Shown here one piece after another: positions 51,346-60,800 of a DNA stretch of 64,000 nt. The position numbers were made by a program, and so were the translations under genes. Each line of letters opens with the position of its first letter. Within the stretch, counting starts at the first letter, position 1. The notes beneath the pieces are model-generated. The model was not told the DNA's origin, did no database searches, and saw nothing but the letters and a program-made list of their open reading frames with translations. Source of the DNA: Amycolatopsis albispora (GTDB lineage Bacteria > Actinomycetota > Actinomycetes > Mycobacteriales > Pseudonocardiaceae); the NCBI RefSeq assembly GCF_003312875.1, contig NZ_CP015163.1, positions 3,224,001 to 3,288,000 on the forward strand, written 5' to 3'.

Positions 51346-52299
51346 ATGAATAGCACGCCCGAGCCCACCATCGTGGTCCTGACCGCACTCGACGTGGAAT
51401 ACGCCGCCGTGCGCGCCCTGCTGCGCAGCCCTCGAGTAGAGCACCACCAGGCGGGGACACTGTTCGAAGTAGGTCAGACGCCGAATGGTCAACGAACCGT
51501 CGTTCTTGCCCGCACCGGGCAAGGGAACCAAGCGGCAGCCGTGATCACCGAACGCGCCATCACCACCTTCGCACCCCAGGCGTTGCTGTTCGTCGGCGTC
51601 GCCGGTGCCCTCGATGACGACCTCGAATCCGGGGACATCGTCGTAGCGACCAAGGTCTATGGCTACCACGGCGGCAAGGAAGAAGACAGTGGCTTCCTCA
51701 CCCGGCCGCAAGCCTGGGAAGCCTCCTACGTTCTCGAGGAACTCGCACGCCACACCTCGCGACTCGGCGCCTGGACCGCCCTCGTGCAAGACTCCCCCAA
51801 CGCGCAGCAGCCCCAGGTGCATTTCAAACCGGTCGCGGCCGGTGAAGTCGTCCTCAACTCCCGAACCACCCCACTCGCGGCACAACTGCACACCACCTAC
51901 AACGACGCCGCCGCCATCGAAATGGAAAGCGCCGGCGTCGCCAAAGCAGGTCACCTCAACCACAACCTGCCCACCCTCGCGATCCGCGGTATCAGCGACA
52001 AGGCCGACGGCAACAAACACACCGCCGACAAAGCCGGCGGCCAACCCATCGCCGCGGCCAACGCAGCCGCCTTCGCCATCGCCCTCACCGAAACAATCCC
52101 CGCAGACGGCAAGCGACACACCTCGAATACGGAGGGTGCGGCACGGGGCCAGAAAGATCCTGGGCCAGGCGCCACGCACCCCGACACGACGGTGACCGAT
52201 TCAGACGGAAGCCGGGCGGGAAAGTACCGCATGCTACTGCGGGACAACAAAGGCGTGCAGGCAGGCGAGCACAACACCCAGCACAACACCTTCAACTGA
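51346..52299 (+). CDS. Nucleoside-phosphorylase-fold effector with C-terminal amyloid motif
   Basis: 317 residues; the ATG lies 10 nt after the NUDIX stop. The PNP/UDP-phosphorylase/MTA nucleosidase fold spans about 5-250: LLFVGVAGALDDDLESGDIV, AIEMESAGVAKAG (ribose-binding Met-Glu, near 191) and AIRGISDKADGNKH (catalytic Asp, near 216). A disordered Asp/Gly/Thr-rich linker follows. The last 15 residues, GVQAGEHNTQHNTFN, match the N-terminal motif of the next protein and resemble bacterial amyloid signalling sequences. Immune ATP nucleosidases of this fold are known; the actual substrate is not readable. Probably a cytoplasmic, inducible, nucleotide-destroying effector. Confidence 0.85.
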   Translation: MNSTPEPTIVVLTALDVEYAAVRALLRSPRVEHHQAGTLFEVGQTPNGQRTVVLARTGQGNQAAAVITERAITTFAPQALLFVGVAGALDDDLESGDIVVATKVYGYHGGKEEDSGFLTRPQAWEASYVLEELARHTSRLGAWTALVQDSPNAQQPQVHFKPVAAGEVVLNSRTTPLAAQLHTTYNDAAAIEMESAGVAKAGHLNHNLPTLAIRGISDKADGNKHTADKAGGQPIAAANAAAFAIALTETIPADGKRHTSNTEGAARGQKDPGPGATHPDTTVTDSDGSRAGKYRMLLRDNKGVQAGEHNTQHNTFN

Positions 52300-52310
52300 C
52301 CCCATCGTCC

Positions 52311-54974
52311 ATGCCCGCTAACCCACCCGGTCCGGAACAGACACCTGCCGCTTCCCAGCCGCAAGGTCAGCTACCGCCGACGCACGAGGTCCGCAACAGC
52401 CAGGGCGTCCAGGCAGGCCACTACAACACTCAGAACAACTACTACGTCCATCAAGCCGCTGGGACCGGCGCGGCCGCGGTTGTCACCACCGTGACCGGCA
52501 GCGCCGAGCACGCGGGAGAGCTCTTAGTCGGCCGAGACGACCAGCTCGAGCGGCTGCTGAATCTGCTCGCACCCACCGAGCGGAACCCGGGCCCCGTGGT
52601 GGTGGCCGGGATGGGCGGGATAGGCAAGACAACCCTGAGCAGCCACACGGCCTCAGTCGCCGCGGACCGGGGCTGGTTTCCCGGCGGCGTGCTCTTCGTG
52701 GACTTGCGCGGCTACGACCTTGACAACCACCAAGTCCAGCCCGAGCGCGTGTTCGCGTCGATGCTGCGGATCCTCGCACCCGACGATCAGGTCCCGGCCA
52801 CCGTTGACGAGCAGGCAGCGGCGTATCACCAGGTTCTAAGCAGGCTCGCGACCCAGCGACGACGAGTATTGCTGGTCTTGGACAACGCCGCCACCAGCAC
52901 ACAGATCGCGGACCTCGTGCCACGGGCCGGACTGCATCGAACGCTGATCACCAGCCGCGACACATTGAGTTTGCCCGGCGCCCATCAGTTCAACCTCGAC
53001 GTCATGCACGCCCACGACGCACTGCAACTGCTGAGTGCCATCCTCACCCGCCGGCGGCCCGGCGACCGACGAACCGCCAGTGAACCGGACGCCGCGAAAC
53101 GTCTGGCGGTGACAACGTGCGGTGCGCTGCCGTTGGCGGTAGAAATCACCGCCTCAGTTCTGGCCGACGAGCCCGACCTGTCCATTACAGACCTGATCGC
53201 CGAACTCGAAACGGTGGGCGGGACCGGAGTCCACCGCCTGCCCGCTGGCGAACGCACCGTCGGTGCGGTGATCGACCAGTCTTGGCATCGGCTACGCACC
53301 CGCCACCCCGACGCCGCACGCCTGCTGCCCCTTCTGACTCTCAACCCCGGCTCGGACTTCCACACCGACGCCGCCGCCGCTCTCGCCGGCCACCCACCAG
53401 CAGCGACAGTGTCGTGGCTACGGACACTGCGCCACGCAAGCCTCCTGCGCCGTACCGAAAGCGGCAGGTGGACGATGCACGACCTCATCCGCAACCACGC
53501 CCGCGACCACCTCCACCACAGCGACACCCCGGACCCAAACACGGCAACTCAGCGGCTGCTCGACCACTACGAACAAACCACCAAAGCGGCAGACCGTCAC
53601 CTGCGAGACCTGGCCGGCGACCTTGAGTTTGAACGGTTCACTAGGCGAGAAGATGCGCTCGCCTGGTTAGACGCCGAACGAGCCAACCTTGTCGCCGCAG
53701 TCGGCCTCGCTCTCACCGGTCGCCAACATGACCTCACCACCCGTCTCGCCGCCGCATTGGACGAGTATTTGCACTGGCGGCATCACGTCTCCGACCGACT
53801 CACCGTCAGCGAATATTCCCTCATCGCTGCACAGCACCTCAACATCCCCCGGACGCTCGCGGCCTCCTTGAACTATTCTGGACTCGCTTTGCGCGGGGCG
53901 CGGTGGTTTGGCGAGGCGATCACCGCTCTCCAAAAGGCCCGCGACCTCTACGGAGAATTAGGCGACCGCCACGGCGAAGGGAGAGCGTGGAACAACCTCG
54001 GAAACGTACTCCGGCAGGTGCGGCGATTCGACGAAGCCATCACCGCCCACCAGAACCACTTGAAGATCTGCCGCGAGCTAAACGACCACCACGCCGAAGG
54101 CGTGGCGTGCAACAACCTCGGAAGCGCGCTCCAAGAGGTGCGGCGATTCGACGAAGCCATCACCGCCCACCAAAAAGCCCGCGACCTCTTTCAAAAACTA
54201 GGCGACCGCCACGCCGAAGGAAGAGCGTGGAACAACCTCGGAAACGCGCTCCAAGAGGTGCGGCGATTCGACGAAGCCATCACCGCCCACCAAAAAGCCC
54301 GCGACCTCTTTCAAAAACTAGGCGACCGCCACGCCGAAGGAAGAGCGTGGAACAACCTCGGAAACGCGCTCCAAGAGGTGCGGCGATTCGACGAAGCCAT
54401 CACCGCCCACCAGAACCACTTGAAGATCTGCCGCGAGCTAAACGACCACCACGCCGAAGGCGTGGCGCGCAACAACCTCGGAAACGCGCTCCGGCAGGTG
54501 CGACGATTCGATGACGCCATCACCGCTTGCCAGAAAGCCCGCGACCTCTTTCAAGAACTAGGCGACCGCCGCGGCGAAGGGGGATCGTGGAACAACCTCG
54601 GAAGCGCGCTCCAAGAGGTGCGGCGATTCGACGAAGCCATCACCGCCCACCAAAAAGCCCGCGACCTCTACCGAGAACTAGGCGACCGCCACGCCGAAGG
54701 AAGAGCGTGGAACAACCTCGGAAACGCACTCCGGCAGGTGCGGCGGTTCAACGAAGCCATCACCGCCCACCAGAACCACTTGAAGATCTGCCGCGAGCTA
54801 AACGACCACCACGCCGAAGGCGTGGCGTGGAACAACCTCGGGCTCGCGCAAAGGGATTCGGGGCGCCCAGAGGAGGCAAAAGCTGCCGGCACAGAAGCGA
54901 TCTCGGCGTTTCGCATGGCGGGGGACGCACACAATGAGAACGCCGTGAATGGGTGGCTGAACGAGCTGTCTTAG
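52311..54974 (+). CDS. NLR-like receptor: amyloid motif, NB-ARC, TPR repeats
   Basis: 887 residues, 11 nt after the nucleosidase gene. Residues 32-45, GVQAGHYNTQNNYY, repeat the effector's C-terminal motif. NB-ARC domain (about 72-400): Walker A VVAGMGGIGKTTLSSH, Walker B RRVLLVLDNAAT, GLPL-type CGALPLAVEITASVL and an MHD-type box WTMHDLIRNHARDH. About 120 residues later come at least eight 40-residue TPR units (WNNLGNALQEVRRFDEAITA) that are almost identical. This is a classical STAND/NLR plan: sensor repeats, ATP switch, signalling motif. It would oligomerise on sensing a trigger and seed amyloid assembly of the effector. No Shine-Dalgarno, so coupling to the upstream gene is likely. Confidence 0.9.
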   Translation: MPANPPGPEQTPAASQPQGQLPPTHEVRNSQGVQAGHYNTQNNYYVHQAAGTGAAAVVTTVTGSAEHAGELLVGRDDQLERLLNLLAPTERNPGPVVVAGMGGIGKTTLSSHTASVAADRGWFPGGVLFVDLRGYDLDNHQVQPERVFASMLRILAPDDQVPATVDEQAAAYHQVLSRLATQRRRVLLVLDNAATSTQIADLVPRAGLHRTLITSRDTLSLPGAHQFNLDVMHAHDALQLLSAILTRRRPGDRRTASEPDAAKRLAVTTCGALPLAVEITASVLADEPDLSITDLIAELETVGGTGVHRLPAGERTVGAVIDQSWHRLRTRHPDAARLLPLLTLNPGSDFHTDAAAALAGHPPAATVSWLRTLRHASLLRRTESGRWTMHDLIRNHARDHLHHSDTPDPNTATQRLLDHYEQTTKAADRHLRDLAGDLEFERFTRREDALAWLDAERANLVAAVGLALTGRQHDLTTRLAAALDEYLHWRHHVSDRLTVSEYSLIAAQHLNIPRTLAASLNYSGLALRGARWFGEAITALQKARDLYGELGDRHGEGRAWNNLGNVLRQVRRFDEAITAHQNHLKICRELNDHHAEGVACNNLGSALQEVRRFDEAITAHQKARDLFQKLGDRHAEGRAWNNLGNALQEVRRFDEAITAHQKARDLFQKLGDRHAEGRAWNNLGNALQEVRRFDEAITAHQNHLKICRELNDHHAEGVARNNLGNALRQVRRFDDAITACQKARDLFQELGDRRGEGGSWNNLGSALQEVRRFDEAITAHQKARDLYRELGDRHAEGRAWNNLGNALRQVRRFNEAITAHQNHLKICRELNDHHAEGVAWNNLGLAQRDSGRPEEAKAAGTEAISAFRMAGDAHNENAVNGWLNELS
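53881..54840 (+). repeat. Tandem 120-bp repeats encoding TPR units
   Basis: Eight in-frame 120-bp units, with boundaries at 54001, 54121, 54241, 54361, 54481, 54601 and 54721. Units 54121-54240 and 54241-54360 differ at one base. Two alternative second halves alternate: one encodes KARDLFQKLGDRHAEG, the other NHLKICRELNDHHAEG. Such identity implies recent duplication or gene conversion. Confidence 0.95.
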
Positions 54975-55102
54975 TGCCCTGAGTCACTGGCCCGACAGAT
55001 TAGGATATTGCCATTTTGGCGCCCCAGAGATTTTGATATTCGAGGGTGCCGTCCCCCGAGGGCCGCAACAGAATGCGGCGCTTACGGCCGGTGTTGACCA
55101 CC

Positions 55103-55413
55103 CTAAGGTAGGTTGGCCAACGTATCCGGTTGCTGGAGGGGCGAGTGGAGGACGACGGTCGCGCCTCCGGCTGCGCTGAGGCCAGCCAGGATCGCGGCGG
55201 GTACGTTCCGGCGGCGAGGTAGGTCAGGATCGCGGCGGTCGTGCCGCACACGAACGCGATCAGCAGGACCACAGCGGCCCGGCCTCGCCACGTCGCCTGA
55301 CGTGCCCGAGCGAACCGGAGCCGGTCTACTGCGATCTCGACAGCTCGCTGCTGGTGCGCCAGCAGCGGGCGGACCAGGTGCGCGGCCAACAGTCGTTCCC
55401 ACCACAGCGCCAT
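55103..55413 (-). pseudogene. Small membrane protein, frameshifted (tentative)
   Basis: From ATG 55413 the frame encodes a charged helix and a membrane helix (AAVVLLIAFVCGTTAAILTY). A hydrophobic continuation (PAAILAGLSAAGGATVVLHS) then appears in another frame up to a TAG at 55103. The two parts fit as one protein if a base is missing near 55205. There is no recognised family, and the assignment is weak. Confidence 0.35.
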
Positions 55414-55627
55414 CGCCGGCACACACACCACACCGGGAGAGACTTGGCGACGCAGCGGCCCACAGCACCGGTCAACGTCGTCCAGCCATCGCCCTCGCCT
55501 TGGCCGCCAGGCCTGTGGGGATCGGCAACGATCACCATCTCCGCACCGGCCCGCTGCGCCGTGCCGCAAACCGCGCGCCACCGCCGCGGCCCACCCACCG
55601 CCGGGCAATGGATCGAACAGACGCTCG

Positions 55628-56068
55628 GTGTCAGCCGGACCGGAGAAAAACGCGCTCCGCGTTCTGGTGTCGCCGTCCGGGCTGGTATCGACTGTGGACG
55701 ATCCGCACGGCGGATTCAATGCCGATCGCCTGCGCGGCTTTGACGGCTTGTGCGCCCTGCACGCAGGTAACGCGGACCATGCACATGACAGCCTCACCCA
55801 GTCAGTTTCCGCCTTGCGATTGTCGCAAGACGCCGTCCAACTCGGCATCGTCAGCAGCACGGACCTAGCGCTCGCACGCTTGCGGCTCGGCGACCCAGCT
55901 GCCTGCGTCGAGCTTATGCACGAAGCCGTCGACATCACCGCGACGACGGGCGGACGGGTCGCCGCGCAACGGATCAGGCTAGCCCGGCGCCACCTTCGGC
56001 CATGGCGAAGCGAAGCCTTTCTGGCCGAACTCGACGACCATATCCACGACACCCTCCTCGGACACTGA
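55628..56068 (+). pseudogene. TPR-type regulator fragment (C-terminal part)
   Basis: 146 codons of helical hairpins (HDSLTQSVSALRLSQDAVQL; LALARLRLGDPAACVELMHE; WRSEAFLAELDDHIHDTLLG), resembling the C-terminal TPR part of actinobacterial HTH-TPR regulators. No N-terminal domain or ribosome-binding site is present, so it is probably a relic. Confidence 0.5.
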
Positions 56069-56098
56069 TCAAGATCAACTTGCTGGCCGTACCGGGTA

Positions 56099-56485
56099 GT
56101 GGCACATGGAGCGGCCACCGAGCGCACCCTGGTCTACGGACAGGTCCACTGCCCGAACCTGGCGGCGACACCACTACTCGACAACGTCCGACTAGCTCGC
56201 ACTGTCTTGACCGTACTGACGCATCACGGGCTCAACGACGTCGCGCGCCACCTGGACATCCCGATACCCGCCGACCGGCACCGGGCGATGGCCGACGTCG
56301 AACTCACCCTCACCGTACTGACCCGCCTGCTCGGACTGGGTCCGTGGTGCGGGCTGCACGGCCTTGAACGCGACGCTCGGCTGGAGCCCAAGGACCCGAC
56401 AACAGACACCACAGAGCAGGAAGCCTGTTCTAACCGACCCACGACCCGACAACCGCCACGCGGCTGTGGCGCGAGGCGCTTCTGA
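56099..56485 (+). pseudogene. DnaQ-like 3'-5' exonuclease fragment
   Basis: The segment LLDNVRLARTVLTVLTHHGL followed by HRAMADVELTLTVLTRLLGL matches the end of DEDDh exonucleases, with the ExoIII His and Asp. ExoI and ExoII motifs, which carry the first metal-binding acids, are missing. The tail after about residue 95 is Thr/Arg-rich and unrelated. Non-functional on its own. Confidence 0.55.
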
Positions 56486-56561
56486 TGGGGAGTCTTCGAG
56501 CTTGGCCGCGACTGCCAGATCCACACCGTCGCACGCTGAGCGGACCGGAGCGCGGCGGCGG

Positions 56562-56978
56562 TCACCTGTCGGGGGCGCTGCCCAAGGCGGCAGAAGTGGC
56601 CGGGTCGGTGTCTCGTTTGTGCTGCTGGTCGAAGACTTCGGCGAGGATGCGCCCGACAGTGTCCTGCAGGCTGGAGGTCGGCGGGACGAGTTGCTCGCCG
56701 TCGAGCCCGAGCAGGTCCCGTCCGCGGTACCACTCGCGCATGTGCTCGGGGCCGAACTCGGCCGCTTGCGGCCGGGTCGCGTGCCGGCGCAGCGATTCCT
56801 CGAACGAGACGTCCAGGTAGTAGACGCCGGTGCGGCCGCGGTGATCGGCGGCGAGCTCGCCGAGCATGTCGCCGTAGTGCTCGGCGGGCAGGATGCCTTC
56901 CACGATCACGTGAAAGCCGTTGTCGAGGGCGTAGCGCGTCACGGTCGAGAGGAGTCCGATGTTCACGCCGCCGGGCAC
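56562..56978 (-). pseudogene. P-loop kinase-like protein lacking its N-terminus
   Basis: 138 codons (VPGGVNIGLLSTVTRYALDN; FHVIVEGILPAEHYGDMLGE; YYLDVSFEESLRRHATRPQA) correspond to the middle and end of small AAA/zeta-toxin-like kinases. The family sequence continues a little upstream in frame (RRTILRERD), but a TAG precedes it and no Walker A is present. Without the P-loop it cannot bind ATP. Confidence 0.6.
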
Positions 56979-57096
56979 GTCCCGTTCCCTGAGGATGGTC
57001 CGGCGGATGGCGCTTGATTCGCGGAACGCATGTGATCGCGATCGAGCGCGACGCTACCTCTGATCGTCAGTGCCCCACCACAGTACTTCGTCGGGT

Positions 57097-57864
57097 TCAG
57101 CTAGGAAACTCGCTGGTGCCAGCGTCGAGGTTCGGGCCGTACAGTGCGGACTTGATCGTCTCGCGCAGGTCCTCGAGCGTGGTCTGGCGAGGTTCCGCAC
57201 CCGGAGCGGTGATGGTCCAGGTGTCGGTCCATTCGACGGTGTAAACCTCGTGCTGGTAGTTCTCGAACTCGACAAAGAGATCGGAGTTGTTCTCGTTCCG
57301 GGCTATCCACGAAACCAGGAGCTTGGGCCGGTCGAATTCGCGGTCCGCCGGAAGGTTGCCGGTGTTCCCGCGGAACCGCATCTTCAGGTACGGGCGGGGT
57401 TCGCGCCCCCATTTGGTGCCCGGCACCCCCGCCGCGCGGTTGTAGCGGTACTCCGCGTCGGCCTCATCTTCGTCGCCGGTGAACTCGCAGCGGAACGCCG
57501 GGATCAGGGCGCGCACCGCCGAGTTCAGCTCGGGGTCGTCGGGATAGAGGCGGTGGATCGCCGGGCTGACCGCCACCACGGTGTCGAAGGCATAACCCTC
57601 GTGGGTGAACCCCTCGGCCAGCACCAGCGGCCGCTCCGGGGCGGCGATCAGCTCGTCGCCGTGTTCCCTGGCGAAGGACAGGATCGCGATCGCGAGACCT
57701 TCGTCGAACGAATCCAGCGCGTACGCCTGGAAGGCGTGCTTGCCGTCGGCGGACAGCGCGGCGCTGAAGTCGAAGCCCGGCGCGTGCGACCAGTGCCACG
57801 CGTCGGGCAGCTCGCCGAGGCTGGTCACGTTCGGCATCGCCGAATAGTGCTCGGTCAGGTCCAC
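57097..57864 (-). CDS. Probable immunity protein for the Rhs toxin
   Basis: 255 residues from GTG 57864 with GGAGG ten bases upstream. Cytosolic, acidic and aromatic-rich (FDFSAALSADGKHAFQAYAL; REHGDELIAAPERPLVLAEG; LFVEFENYQHEVYTVEWTDT). No family recognised. It starts 27 bp after the Rhs stop on the same strand, the standard place for an immunity gene. By analogy it binds and neutralises the C-terminal nuclease of the upstream protein. Confidence 0.75.
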   Translation of the reverse strand: MDLTEHYSAMPNVTSLGELPDAWHWSHAPGFDFSAALSADGKHAFQAYALDSFDEGLAIAILSFAREHGDELIAAPERPLVLAEGFTHEGYAFDTVVAVSPAIHRLYPDDPELNSAVRALIPAFRCEFTGDEDEADAEYRYNRAAGVPGTKWGREPRPYLKMRFRGNTGNLPADREFDRPKLLVSWIARNENNSDLFVEFENYQHEVYTVEWTDTWTITAPGAEPRQTTLEDLRETIKSALYGPNLDAGTSEFPS

Positions 57865-57891
57865 GGCCTACCTCCGTTTTGTGCGGCCCGG

Positions 57892-60800
57892 TCAGTGACT
57901 CAACGTACAGGGGTGCCTCGGCCCTGGCGCCTGGTCGGCGTAGCGCTCGGTCATCTTCCCCCCACCGGAGGAGTTCTCCGACCGGCCCATGGCCTCCATG
58001 TCGTCGGTCCTGTTGTACCAGTCCGCCCGTTCCGCGTCGGTCATGTTGTAGCCCTCTTCGATCCAGTGCCTGGCCACCGGCGGAACGTGCTCGTAGGTCA
58101 GGTTCGTCCGGCCTTCCGAGTCGTAGTAGGGAATCTCGCGACCGGTCGCGTCGCGCCAGGTCAGCTGGTCGTGCGGGATCCGCTCGCCGGTCGTCGGGTC
58201 ACGCGGCGTGCCGCCCTGCGCCCGGCCCTCGTCGGTCCACTTCGCGGCCATCTCGTCGTGTGTCTGCTGCCGGTAGCCGCTCGGGTATTCGGTACTCCGG
58301 TTGTGCACGTGGTCGGCGGGCGGCAGGGCCGGGTCGCGGGCGAACCGGCCGCTGGCCGGGTCCTGGTACCCGGCCAGGCCGAGCGGGTCGGCCACGGCCA
58401 GCGGGTTGGCCACGTAGGTGTAGTGGTTGGCCGACGGGGACAGCCCGAGCGGGTCCGGCGAGAGGTACCGCGCGGTGTGCGGGTCGTAGTAGCGGTGCAC
58501 GTTGTAGTGCAGGCCGGTCTCCGCGTCGTGGTACTGGCCGGGGAAGCGCAGCGGGCAGCTCGTCCCGGCCGACGCGGACACGGCGAGCTGGTTGCCCCAC
58601 AGCCCGGTGGTCTGGTACCAGGCCACCTGGCCGTCGGCGTCGACCAGTTCGGTCGGCGTGCCGATCAGGTCGGCGACGATCGCGTGGAACCGCGTGTCGA
58701 TGATCTCGGCGGGCGCGTCGGCCAGCCACGAGCGGGAGGTCTGGGCGACCGGTTCGGCACTGCCGGAGCGGTAGTCCCACGCGGTCACGGTGGTGGTGCC
58801 CGCGACCGTGCGCCGCTCCTCGGCGAGCAGCGTGCCGTCCCAGGCGAAGGTGATCTCCTCGGCGATCGTGCCGTCCTCACCGAGGCGGTACTTGGCCAGC
58901 CGTCGCCCGAACGGGTCGTAGGTGTAGTGCCAGCGCACCCCTTCGGGAGTGGTCACGGCGACGAGCTGGTGCAGGTCGTTCCACTCGTACTCGCGCACCA
59001 GCCGCCGTCCCGACAGGGTGCGCCGGACCTGCCTGACCACCCGGCCCGCGGCGTCGTAGTCGTAGGAGACGCGGCCGGCGGCCCGCAGCAGCACCCCGTC
59101 CACCTGCCGCGGTCCGCCGGTCGCCGGGGAGTCCTCATCGGACGGTTCCGGGCCGGGATCGGCGGCGACCACGTTGCCGAGCGCGTCGTAGGCGTACCGC
59201 TCGGACCAGGTACTCGCCCGCACCCCGGTGACCCGGCCGCCGGGGGTCAGTTCGTAGACCCGGTCGCCGCGCAGCCGGTCGTCGATCGCGGTCAGCTGGC
59301 CGTCCGGGCGGTAGCGGAAGGTCCGCTGCTGCACCGCGCGCACCTGGCCCCGCGTGCCGGGGGACGCGGCCGCGGAGAACAACGCCTGGCCAGTGAGCCT
59401 GCCGAGGTCGTCGTAGGTCTGGGTGAGCGTGGCGTTCGCCCCGAGCCGGCGCAGCACTTCGTTGCCCGCCTGGTACTCGAAGGCGATCGTGCCCGCCGTG
59501 CCGACCAGCTCGGTCTCCCGGCGCAGCTCGTCGTAGCGCCACGTGGTCTCGATGCCGGACGGGGTCACCCGCCGGGTCCGGCGGCCGACCGCGTCGAACT
59601 CGCTGCGCACGGCCCGGCCGTTGATCGACTCGACCAGCGGGTGGCCGAGCAGGTCCCGCTCGTAGGTCACCTCGGTATCCCCGTCGCCGACCCGGCGCAG
59701 CCAGCCGCCCTCGTCGTACTCGAAGTCGGTGTGCCGCCCCGCCACGGACTGCCGGAGCACGCGGCCGCGGACGTCCCTGGCCAGCTCGACCACCGCGCCA
59801 CCCGCTTCGGACCGCCGGACGAGGCTGCCCATCGCGTCCACCTGGTAGTCCACCACCCGGCCGGTGAAGTCCTGCTCCCCGACCAGCTGGCCCACCGGGT
59901 CGTAGCGGTAGGACCAGACCTGCCCGGCGGGATTGGTCACGCCGGTGAGCCGCAGTTCGGTGTCGTAGGCGAAGGTGTGCCGGATGCCGTCCTGCCCGGT
60001 GCGGGCGATGAGCATGCTGAACGGGCCGTACTCGCGGGTGCTGACCGCCCCGCTGGCCGAGCGGCTGCGCACCAGGTTGCCCTCGGCGTCGTAGACCCGC
60101 TCCTCCCGGTTGCCGTCCGGCCCGACCCGCCAGGTCGGCGCACCTTCCACGGTCCAGCCGTACCGGGTCACCCGGCCGCGCGGGTCCACGGCCTCGATCA
60201 CCCGGCCGAAGCCGTCGAGCCGGAAGCGGGTGGTCTCGCCCAGCGGCGAGGTGATCGACAGCGGACGGCCGGTGCCGTCGCTGGTGTAGCTCCACCGGCC
60301 GCCGTCGGCGTCGATCGTGGCGGTCAGGTGGCCGCGCTCGTCCAGCTCGTTGGTCACCACCGCGCCCAGCGGGTCCACAGTGGACAGCAGGCGGCCCGCG
60401 TGGTCGTAGGTGTGCCGCCAGACCCCGCCGTTCGGCCGGGTCACGCGGACCGGCAGCTGCCAGCGCGGGTCGTACTCGATGGTGGTCTGGGTGCCGTCCG
60501 GGTACACGATGCGCACCGGCTCGCCGGTCTCGTCCCGCTCGTAGCGGGTGACGTTGCCGTTCTTGTCGGTGTAGGAGATCAGCCGGTGCAGGCGGTCGAA
60601 CTCGGGCCGTTCGACGTTGCCGTTCTGGTCCACCACCGCGCTGATGTGGTTGTGCTCGTCGTAGTGGTACTCGATCCGGTGACCGAGGCTGTCGGTGACC
60701 ACGGTGACGCGGTTGTCCAGGTCGTAGTCGAAGGTGGCGTTGAGGAAGCCGCCCAGCCCCTCACCGCGGACCACCCGGCCGTCGTCGCCGTAGACGTAGC

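Noticed and set aside
55000..56127. 375-codon reverse-strand frame.
   Set aside because: Its first part is antisense to the TPR fragment and its composition changes along its length; only the small membrane-protein part (55103-55413) is tentatively kept.
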